Shown here in pieces: positions 1 to 64,000 of a stretch of DNA of 64,000 bases. Location of the stretch: the NCBI GenBank assembly GCA_030544235.1, contig CM060470.1, positions 27,417,598 through 27,481,597 on the forward strand. The letters run 5' to 3'. A program made the translations under genes and the position numbers. The notes below the pieces were generated by a model. It did no database searches. It was not told the origin of the DNA and saw nothing but the letters and a program-made list of their open reading frames with translations. Origin of the DNA: Lepturacanthus savala (taxonomy: Eukaryota > Chordata > Actinopteri > Scombriformes > Trichiuridae). The number at the start of each line of letters is the position of its first letter. The first letter of the stretch is position 1.

Positions 1-558
1 TACTACTGAATTACTACTGAATTGCTGCTGAATTACTGCTGAATTACTACTGAATTGCTGCTGAATTACTGCTGAATTACTGCTGAATTACTACTGAATT
101 GCTGCTGAATTACTGCTGAATTACTGCTGAATTACTGCTGAATTACTGCTGAATTACTGCTGAATTACTGCTGAATTACTACTGAATTACTACTGAATTG
201 CTGCTGAATTACGACTGAATTGCTGCTGAATTACTGCTGAATTACGACTGAATTGCTGCTGAATTGCTGCTGAATTACTGCTGAATTGCTGCTGAATTAC
301 TACTGAATTACTGCTGAATTACTGCTGAATTGCTGCTGAATTACTGCTGAATTACTGCTGAATTACTACTGAATTACCGCTGAATTACTGCTGAATTACT
401 ACTGAATTACCGCTGAATTACTGCTGAATTACTACTGAATTACTGCTGAATTACTGCTGAATTGCTGCTGAATTACTGCTGAATTACTGCTGAATTACTA
501 CTGAATTACTGCTGAATTACTACTGAATTACTGCTGAATTACTACTGAATTACTACTG
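1..558. repeat. 11-bp tandem array
   Basis: Degenerate tandem copies of gaattactgct, about 50, with A/G variants (tactact, tgctgct, cgct). The array starts before the window. It presumably lies in an itga4 intron. Confidence 0.95.
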
Positions 559-840
559 ACACCTGCTACCTGTCACACAGGAAACAGATCATCATGAGCA
601 GCAGTGGCTGAGCTGAAAGTAGAAACCAAGCAGCAGTTGTAGTTTAACTTCCTGTAGACACAAAATGCACATGAACGTTTGTCTGCAGGAAAACAGCAAG
701 ACTTAAGACTCAATATTAACCAGTAGAGCTTAATGTCTGAGGATTTTTAGGATTCTCATGTATTTTTACATACACACTTAACATCAGTGATTGTTTGTTG
801 GGCTCTGGCAGGAAGTGAAGGTTATAATGACCGTCACCTT
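559..840. other. Intron sequence, nothing recognised
   Basis: Unique-looking sequence between the 5' array and an L1-like 3' end. No open frame with family similarity and no exon with integrin similarity were seen. Confidence 0.6.
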
Positions 841-1470
841 TTTTTTGTTTTTTTACACAACATATTTATTGACATTTTCTTAAATTACAAATGAACAACA
901 CACATACATATTACCAACATCATGAATATTCAGTTCTCATTCACACAGCATTTGTACATAATTTAATGGCTCTAAATACTTGTGGGTATTAAACTTATTA
1001 ATGGCTAATTCTGGCTAATTCCCCTTCATTGTCAATTGCTGAATGTATTCCCTTAACATACACAATAATCCGTTCCCATATCTTTTCAAACACATATCAC
1101 CTTCCTTTTCTTATATATGTTGTTCTCTCCAAAGGTAAAGTTGTGATCATTTGCTTCACCAGTACGTAACCCTTGGTCTTTATCAAAAACTTTGCAGTGG
1201 ACCTTCTAGTGTGCAACAAACACATTAATATTTGTTTATTTTTATTGTATTTGTGACCTTTTGGGTATAGTCCTAAGACAAAAAGTGCAGGTTTCGACTC
1301 CAATATGTGGAATGAAGAAACTAATCGGAGAGAAGGAGGAAGCCATGCACATTCTAAATATAGAGATTTCTGAACATGACATTGAGCAATAGTACAAGAA
1401 CAAACTGGAAACACGTTTTAAGAAAAACAGCTTGTCACCCTGCCATGCTGCTTTATTCTCACTGTGCATG
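841..1470 (-). mobile_element. L1-like LINE, 3' end of ORF2 (degenerate)
   Basis: Read on the - strand, two overlapping frames (1469-1242 and 1414-1097) give pieces such as LYPKGHKYNKNKQILM and TTLPLERTTYIRKG. These resemble the C-terminal tail of L1/Tx1 ORF2 (transporter-like LEKLTY motif). Farther down, IFEKIWERIIVYVKG fits the same tail. The T-rich run at 840-855 would be its polyA tail. Frameshifts make it dead. Family assignment is by motif memory only. Confidence 0.55.
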
Positions 1471-1892
1471 TGTTACAGTAAGTGTAAGAGAGTTTTTCAT
1501 TCATTTCGTCACACATTTACACAGCAGCAGTCCTGAATATGTTTAATGTATATTATATATGTTTTGTATATTTAAATTAACATATTCTGTTCATGATCTT
1601 TATTCAAATAAATAAATAAAAAATAGTGCACGATGCTTAAAAATGCTGAAAGTGCAGTTCAACACCTTCCAGTTGTTGGTGTGATGTTGGTGTGATGTTC
1701 TCTACAGGAAATACATACATGCTCATGCTTTTCTTGAAAAAGCCCAGCTTTAATTTGACTACTGTGACACAATGTTCTGTTAGTGTCCTGCATCATCATC
1801 ATATTTATTATTATTATTATTATTATGCACTTACAGCAACATTAAAAGTACAGCATCTACATTTTTGGAAATCGGAATTGGAAAAAAGCCTG

Positions 1893-1927
1893 TAGAATAG
1901 AATAGAATAGAATAGAATAGAATAGAA
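1893..1927. repeat. (AATAG)n microsatellite
   Basis: About seven copies of the pentamer agaat. A short (TTA)n run lies just upstream at 1806-1826. No gene or exon is seen between 1471 and 2190 otherwise. Confidence 0.9.
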
Positions 1928-2189
1928 CAGTCCTTTATTGTCTGCTGCCCTGCACCACGACAAGAAAAAACAAGGACAGAAAAAGATAAAAGCAAACATA
2001 AGAGGGTTGGTTTCTGTCAGAGGAACCAACACAGGTGAGAACAATACAACAAGATTAAAGAAAGGGGTGTTCTATTAAAAATAGAGACATAAGAACTTGT
2101 AGATTCATGTCAAATATACAACTAAACGAGCAGCAAAACTGAAAAAGGAAGTATTGCAATTAAAGTTAATGCAACAAAAATATGTGTAA

Positions 2190-2560
2190 ATATAAGCATG
2201 ACAAGGCAAGTTTGTGTATAGAACTTTTCAACAAGATAATGTGAAGTACTTTACATAAAACATCAAAAGCATCAAGATACAATTTAAATATTTTTTAAAT
2301 TAAATAAGATTAAAAACAGCTGAATAAAAGGTGAAAAATCTAAAATTTAAAACAAAAATAAGAACAGAGTTACAGTGCAATGGAAATAATTAAGAAATGA
2401 CAGTTTGTTTCAATTTTTCTGGGAGTTTGTTTCAGTTCTCTGGGAGTTTGTTCCAGATGTGTGGGAGTTTATTCCAGATGTGTGGGGCATAGAAACTGAA
2501 CACTGCTTCTCCATGTTTATTCTGACTCTGGGAACAGACATAAAAGTAATATAGGTTTAG
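2190..2560. mobile_element. L2/SINE-like interspersed repeat fragment
   Basis: Contains a phrase typical of fish interspersed repeats (ttacataaaacatcaaaagc), then three copies of gggagtttgttccag and ggggcatagaaactgaacac. The same terminal phrase flanks the minisatellite at 50455-50815, so two copies of one family are in the window. On the - strand it encodes FSFYAPHIWNKLP, which is like the end of fish non-LTR reverse transcriptases. Confidence 0.55.
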
Positions 2561-2597
2561 GTATAAAAATGTGGAGGTAATTCTGAATTCTCTCCAG

Positions 2598-31977
<29,380 letters not shown>

Positions 31978-32363
31978 CCCCTCTGACCGTGACCTCTGAC
32001 CTCTGGCCCTACGGTGGAGCTCACATTGTGAGTGCAGCAGTTTTATTGAGACATTTTGCTGATGGACGCCTCTGATGGACGCTGAGTGACAAACTACGGC
32101 AACCCGACTGGTCCAGACCTGTAGGGACAGGTGGTGGGCTGATGAAGGTGTTCCCAGGTAACACTTGGCTGGTTCCAACATGGACCTTTGCTACATGACC
32201 CCTGATAAATGCGTCTGCTGAACTCCTCCTGAAGACAACGTGACCTTTGGCCTTTGGCCTGCTGTGAATGACACCTCCTGCCGTGCCTTCATGACCAGAA
32301 AAGCTCAGAGACTGGACAAAGCTGCTGAAAATTAATGAATTAATGGAGGATTACAAAAATAAA
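31978..32363 (+). other. itga4: itga4 3' UTR with candidate polyA signal
   Basis: No reading frame follows the stop codon. An AATAAA hexamer lies at 32358-32363, about 380 nt downstream. It is the first good polyadenylation signal seen; the true cleavage site cannot be shown from sequence alone. Confidence 0.5.
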
Positions 32364-34970
32364 AAAGGGAAGTGAAAGAATCCACTGTGGACCAATCAGA
32401 AGGCCTCAGGCTGCAGGATGTGACAATGTGTTTTATCCATGATGTTCTGACTCTTCGGAGAAAAGAAACAAACCAAATGAAGCAACTGGTGACCTTTGAC
32501 CTCAGGGGATGGAAACCTGGCCTCTGATTGGCTCATAATTCTCTGGAGAACCTTCCATTGTTTCACCTGCTGATCTACACTTTATTCCAGTGGTTCTCAA
32601 GGGGTATAATTTATTATCTCTATATTTTTACTATAATTCCCTCCATAAGAATAACATTGATGATGTGACAGTTTAGGTCTCAGGCTTCATGCACTTTGTG
32701 TAATGAAACTTCTTAAAGCAAAAATCTGATTGGATCAGGGACCCTGGGGTAAAAAACCCTGTTAAACAGGCCTCTGTGAGGGTTGAATATTCAGGGTTGT
32801 TGATGTGATATAGTTTGAGAATCACAGCTTGATGCACTAGAGACTCACAGCTGATATGATGCTGATGCTGCAGCTCAATGTGAGAGAGAGAAGATGGACC
32901 AGAAACACCCAGAAACATCCAGAAACATCCAGAAACATCCAGAAACATCTAGAAACACCCAGAAACATCTGCTGCTGCTTCACTGGAGGGAGGTGATTAC
33001 ACTGGTGATATGATGATGATGATGATGATGAAGCCTGGACCAGCAGCATTACTGGGTCACTAAGACCAATCCTAACATCATGATCCATGGTTCATGGTGC
33101 AGCATCAGTTCAGTTTATCTCTGGTTAGTTTGGGTTCTACCAGAGGAGACAATGAACAGAAAGTCTCATTGCTGCAGAATAAACCCTGTTAGATGATTGA
33201 AGCAGGTCTAATCAGCCTGAAATCAGAAACAGGTCAACGGGTCAGTGACTAAATATGTGATGTAATTAACTTATTACCAGATAGTACCAGAACAAACCAG
33301 CATTTCCACCTTTAACTAGATGAAATGTCTGCAAACTTTATTCCAACTGAATTCTAGAAACATCATCACCTGCATCTATAGATTCAATTATAATTTGATG
33401 TGATGACAAACTGGAACAAATATTTAAAATATTGTGTCTTAAAACAAAAGTCAGGAGCCAAACAAGAATCCGTGATGTAACAATACAAACCCTGTTAAAA
33501 AGGTTTAAAACATTAAAACACGATAGCAACTAGTTTTATATTCTAGGTGGATTATATATATTTAAAATGTATTATTCTTTTACAGTTACACAATTTGACA
33601 ATTCATGTCTAAAAAACACAAAATCATAATTTTTGTAAAAAAAAAAAGTGGACTTTTAAATAACCAGAAACCACCATAAACACATAATGTAGATTTATAG
33701 ACCTGATGAATAAAACTGTATTTAAACAGGTTTTGACTTTTCTCATCTTGTCAAACATTATTTGTCACTGACCCAATATTGACCTGACTTACTGGACATT
33801 ATCGTTATTCATGGCTACTCACTAAAGAAATGAATAATTTGGCACAAAATACTGATTTAAAAATTATTTTATTGTTTCTGGTAAAAAAAAAAAAAAACAG
33901 CCATTACATTTTACAGCGTTTTTCAGAAATAACAGAACATAATGATAATTACAGATGAACACCACCTACTTTCTGCTCAGCTCCTCTATTTTTCAGCCAA
34001 ATGTCTTCCTACTCTTTAAGGAGCCTTTAGCCATGAAGAAATGCAATAGATTGTTTTAAAAAAGTGTTTTGTTTTGTTTTGTTTTTTTCCATTTTCTCTC
34101 TTAAACCACAAGTCTGTGACATCTTGAGCTTTCCTGTTAATCCCTGTTCACTCATTATAAAATAATTATAAAAGACCAACACAGTTCTGGCAGATTACGT
34201 AATCTCTCCTTATTTAATTTAAACAGTTTTATTGTCCAAATGTTCAGTATTTGAATGTATGGAAATGTGGAACATTTCTTCATAGAAATCATTACACACT
34301 ACTCACAATAAGTCAGAGATATTATTTACATGAGAGCTTTTCCTAATTGTTTTTGAATTTTAATAAAATAAGTTAAATTTCCCTTTAATATTACTAATAA
34401 TGAATGGGAATAAACACCATTTTCATTAGTTTAGTATTTATTACAGCATTCCACTGATTCTCTGACTTATTGTGAGTATTTTATTCAGGTTAAATCTTGT
34501 CAGACTGATTCTCCATCCTGATGAAACATGAATAAAATGCAGCTGAAACAGTCACAGGACTGGATAATAGAAAACTACTTGAAAATCATCATTCAAACAT
34601 GTTGTTTTATTCATTGTATTCCATGAACAGCTGTTACTGGCCTGTCTGATTAGTTTAATGTAAATCACATGTGAATATTTGAATGATTGTGTTGTTCTGC
34701 ACTGGAGAGTCTCACTGCTTTTATTAACACATTTCTATTAAAATTAAGAATTTACTATTTAAGCAGCAACTTGTACTTGTTTTTTCTGATCATGATCATT
34801 TTACTCCAAAAACTCTGCAATGTCTCATTTTGCTTAAAAAAGCAGCCATTTTTAGTAAAAACAGTTCTGGAATATTCCAATAAAATATGTTTACAGTCGT
34901 GTTTGTCTGGACCTGAAGGAACAAGGAGCATTGGCCTAATTAATAGAAATATTAAATATTTATATATAAG
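32364..34970. other. itga4-cerkl intergenic region
   Basis: No coding exon was recognised. It contains a short decamer array (cagaaacatc, about 32900-32970), a (GAT)n at about 33010-33030 and AT-rich sequence. Part of it may be cerkl or itga4 3' UTR. Confidence 0.6.
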
Positions 34971-34971
34971 A

Positions 34972-35215
34972 ACAAGCTGTAACCATAGTCTCACGATTGT
35001 TTCATGTTATGTAAGTCAATGAGACTCCATTTGGTTTATACACTAGGAATTTATCATATTTGCATATTATTGACATATGACAACAAATCTATTTTAGCAT
35101 ATTAGAAAAAAAAATTAACATCAAAATTGAATCAAATGTAAAAAAAAAAAAATGTATTTGGTGAAACTTTTCCAAAATTCTGAATAAAACACATCCTTCA
35201 GTTATGAGACAGTGA
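34972..35215 (+). repeat. Dispersed repeat R2, copy C
   Basis: Shares gtttcatgttatgtaagtca, ctaggaatttatcatattt and ttctgaataaaacacatcc with copies A and B. Confidence 0.82.
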
Positions 35216-35580
35216 TGCTATTCAACACAAAGTCAAGTCATTGGAGAAGTAGAATGTAAACATGAATTTAAATATAAAACATGAATCTTCATCTCCGTCA
35301 ATCAAAGTTATGAACCTTCACATGTTAAAGCACATTTAGGTTAAAGCAGCTGTTACATCACTGTTGATGAAGCTCAACTAGTCCAGCAGCATCTATTCAA
35401 AATAATAAAACCTCTATTAATGCAGCATGTTTATGGGTTTTCACTACTCTGTATAAAACTCATTAATTAATTTGCGTCACCATGGAAACAGCGTTAGGCA
35501 AGAGGGCACTTTTTGTAGAATCGTGGTTACCACGGCAACCTACGAAGTTCCCACCAATCACAGAGCACCCCCCGCTGGCC

Positions 35581-61940
<26,360 letters not shown>

Positions 61941-61942
61941 CT

Positions 61943-62040
61943 GGAGAGAGACAGGTAGAGAGAGACAGGTAGAGAAAGACGGATAGAGAGAGAGACAGGT
62001 AGAGAGAAACAGGTAGAGAGAGAGACAGGTAGAGAAGGAG
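61943..62040. repeat. Purine-rich gagagacaggta array at a cerkl 3' splice site
   Basis: Repeats of agagacaggtag. On the - strand this gives a pyrimidine-rich tract (ctctctacctgtctct) immediately upstream of the acceptor of cerkl exon A. Confidence 0.85.
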
Positions 62041-62481
62041 ACATGAGAATGAGCTCCTGATGTTTTTTTAGTTTTTTGTTTTAAAAGGTGAGAAAAACTT
62101 TTTAAACCAAATTTTAAGTTTAAAAACTCTCTGAGATCTTGGAGAAAAGAAACTGAGAAAACACAAGGAAAACTCAAGGAAGGAAAAATAACAAAAGAAA
62201 TCAAAGAAAAAGAAAAAGCTGCTAAACAACTGGCAGAAAAGAACCAACTGACCATCAACAGGAGGAGCTAGAGAGCATCCCAGATTTAAACCCTCATCTT
62301 CAACAGAGTGAGTGGCTACATGGTGAGATAATATTTTAAAATAGTTTTTAGCCTTTTTCAACTTACTTTTTTTAAGAGGGGATAATATCTTAACACTGAA
62401 CAACTTAAATTTAAGAGCTAGCATACCAGCTAATTAGCACAGTGAACTAGCAAGCAGCAGTGGAAAACGGCAACGGTTGCT

Positions 62482-62827
62482 ATGCTCAGAATGTCCCAAC
62501 TGCCACTAATTGCTGAGAACATTCTCTACCCCCATGACGCCAGAAGTTACACCAGCAGAAAACAGTATAAACAAAAAATACTGAAGGACAGAGCAGAGGA
62601 ACTATTCACAGATCACTACAAAAGTGGTGATGTGAGTAAACTCATCTTCTCACCCAATGGCTGAGTGTATGGCACTCAACCATCTGCTCACACTACTGGT
62701 CTGTCAAAAAAGAGAAGGGATCTGCAACAGGTGGAAAATAAAGATCAACGTTGAAGAAGACCGAGAAAGAGTTGCAATAACAGTCAATATATATAAAATG
62801 GGACTGGTATGCTTCAAGGAGACTTAA
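62482..62827 (+). pseudogene. LINE ORF1 N-terminal segment, frameshifted
   Basis: First piece 62482-62664: ENILYPHDARSYTSRKQY and ELFTDHYKSGDVSKLIFSP, then a stop. A second piece in another frame, 62669-62827, reads LLTLLVCQKREGICN and KINVEEDRERVAITV, then stops. Together they look like one domain interrupted by a small indel. I recall similar N-termini in fish LINE-derived proteins, but the domain's function is not known to me. Confidence 0.6.
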
Positions 62828-62907
62828 GATAATTTGAAAAAGACTTAAAATAAATAAAATAAAACAGACAATAAAATAAAAAGCTCAGAAAGAGAACACA
62901 ACCCTGA

Positions 62908-63930
62908 GTGAAACCATCCAAGAAGACGAAACCCCCAGAGAGCAGAGGTGTGCTTGTTGACAGAGAGACAGCAGAGAGAAGAGAGGAAGAAGTGGACAAC
63001 CTCCAGGAGCAGCTATGCCTCCACCTCAAACACTGCCCCCAACCAGCTGAAGAAGCGGCAGCATCTCCTCCTCAACGTGTCTCACCTCCACCCTCACCAG
63101 TCCAAAACACACCCCCACCCTGCTCAGCCCAATCTACTCAGCCCTCACCGGACCACACCCAGCCTGCCCCATCCACCCCAGTGCCGCCACAGCTCGACTC
63201 CCACTCCACTCCCTTCAGACTGGAGATTGTGCTCTTAATGGACTCCAATGGAGAATTCATTGAGGAGAAAAACCTGTTCCCAAACCACAGTGTACAGAAG
63301 ATGTGGTGCCCGACAACAGCAAGAGCCATTGAGCTACTGAGTGAAGACAAACTCGGTTCCCCCATCCACATCATCATTCACACTGGCACCAACGACCTAC
63401 AGACCCAACAAGAGCGAGTGGCCTTATCACTTAGGAGAGTGATGGAAAAAAACAGCAGAAACTTATCCAACTCCTACATTGTGGTGTCTACCCTCCTACA
63501 GCAGAAAGACTTCCACTCTGCAACCAGCCAGCGAATCAACACTGGCTGCTGCCAGGACTGCGCCCTGAGGCCCAACGTGCACCTGGTCCACCACCCCAGT
63601 TTTGACCTAGACCACCTGTACAACCACATCCACCTATACAAGCAGGCTGTTCCCATATTCACCAAGACTCTGAAGGACGCCGCCCTGAACCGTGGCCCGG
63701 CCCCTCCCCTTATAAAACAACAAAGAACCCAGAGGCTGCCTACCAGACCAGCGGCCCGGACCCTTTGGCCTGGACCTCTGCAAGCACAGTACCACTGCCC
63801 TCACCTCCTCATTACTGGGCTGCCCCCTCTTCTCCACCCTGAAACGGCACCCTCCCCCATCGAGCCCCGAACTGGCAGGCAGCGTTATGCCCAAACAGTA
63901 AGAGCAGCAGCCACCCCTCACCCTAAATGA
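62908..63930 (+). CDS. LINE ORF1 protein with SGNH-esterase domain (340 aa piece)
   Basis: Residues 1-45 are charged (EERREEEVDNLQEQL-like) and 50-100 are Pro-rich. From about 105 there is an SGNH hydrolase core: EIVLLMDSNGEF with the nucleophile Ser113, HIIIHTGTNDL with Asn162, and a C-terminal LYNHIHLYKQAVPIF with the candidate catalytic His (240 or 242). Such esterase domains are known from ORF1 of L2/CR1-type LINEs. The last residues seem shifted: the +1 frame continues LNDIQHMLSLLCSHL to a stop at 63977-63979, which looks like the genuine end. Confidence 0.82.
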   Translation: MKPSKKTKPPESRGVLVDRETAERREEEVDNLQEQLCLHLKHCPQPAEEAAASPPQRVSPPPSPVQNTPPPCSAQSTQPSPDHTQPAPSTPVPPQLDSHSTPFRLEIVLLMDSNGEFIEEKNLFPNHSVQKMWCPTTARAIELLSEDKLGSPIHIIIHTGTNDLQTQQERVALSLRRVMEKNSRNLSNSYIVVSTLLQQKDFHSATSQRINTGCCQDCALRPNVHLVHHPSFDLDHLYNHIHLYKQAVPIFTKTLKDAALNRGPAPPLIKQQRTQRLPTRPAARTLWPGPLQAQYHCPHLLITGLPPLLHPETAPSPIEPRTGRQRYAQTVRAAATPHPK

Positions 63931-64000
63931 CATCCAGCACATGCTTAGCCTGCTCTGTTCACACCTGATGGATTCTTAGTATGAGCAAAATAAGTCTCAC

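Larger units (their letters stand above)
62482..64000 (+). mobile_element. Non-LTR retrotransposon (LINE), 5' part with ORF1
   Basis: Contains a broken N-terminal ORF1 segment and a long ORF1 piece with an SGNH-type esterase domain, as in fish L2/CR1-like LINEs. The 5' boundary is unclear (62041-62481 shows nothing certain) and ORF2 would lie beyond the window end. It is inserted upstream of cerkl exon A on the opposite strand. Confidence 0.8.

Noticed and set aside
34755..34994. - strand frame with CKHILLEYSRTVF, faintly like the end of a LINE reverse transcriptase
   Set aside because: Too short and without a second supporting motif; next to R2 copy C.

Overview
This window looks like a teleost fish nuclear genome. 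It carries spliced genes with GT-AG introns, Tc1-like transposons, a tRNA-derived fish SINE, LINE fragments and very dense micro- and minisatellites. Two host genes are visible and both are cut by the window edges on their 5' sides. On the + strand, 2598-31977 holds the 22 terminal exons of an integrin alpha chain, best matched to integrin alpha-4 (itga4). On the - strand, 61940-35581 holds the 10 terminal exons of ceramide kinase-like (cerkl). The two lie tail to tail, about 3.6 kb apart, which is the ITGA4-CERKL neighbourhood known from mammals. Exon phases join without a break through all 22 itga4 exons (2348 nt, 781 codons plus stop) and all 10 cerkl exons (1016 nt, 337 codons plus stop), which supports the models.

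Layout. 1-2597: a 5' tandem array, an L1-like 3' end and an L2/SINE-like fragment, within an itga4 intron. 2598-31977: itga4 exons in introns loaded with tandem arrays (10-bp unit at 3.25 kb, 42-bp at 4 kb, about 9-bp at 7-9.4 kb, 41-bp at 16.6 kb, 11-bp at 18.1-21.1 kb, 29-bp at 21.2-27.1 kb). 31978-35580: itga4 3' UTR and an intergenic gap with no other gene. 35581-61940: cerkl, whose introns hold a 4.9-kb array (35.8-40.7 kb), a TTAA-flanked DNA element (41.8-43.3 kb), a hAT-like MITE (46.4 kb), an apparently intact Tc1 element (48.2-49.8 kb), a 3.7-kb array with palindromes (52.4-56.2 kb) and a damaged Tc1 element inside an older repeat (58.7-59.9 kb). 62.5-64 kb: a LINE ORF1 with an SGNH-esterase domain, running off the window.

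Function. itga4 encodes the alpha subunit of alpha4beta1/alpha4beta7 leukocyte adhesion receptors. The visible part covers the later beta-propeller blades with three Ca2+-binding loops, the thigh and calf domains, the membrane helix and the GFFKR tail. cerkl encodes a diacylglycerol-kinase-fold protein related to ceramide kinase and linked to photoreceptor survival. The two genes are not known to act together; they are long-standing neighbours.

The most notable signals are in the RNA-level architecture. Several itga4 introns pair an (AC)n tract just after the 5' splice site with a (GT)n tract just before the 3' splice site. Several minisatellites begin within a few bases of a 5' splice site, and one of them repeats the splice-donor sequence about 15 times. 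Tandem arrays make up more than a third of the window, and three of them show higher-order repeats of 655, 1619 and 1441 bp.
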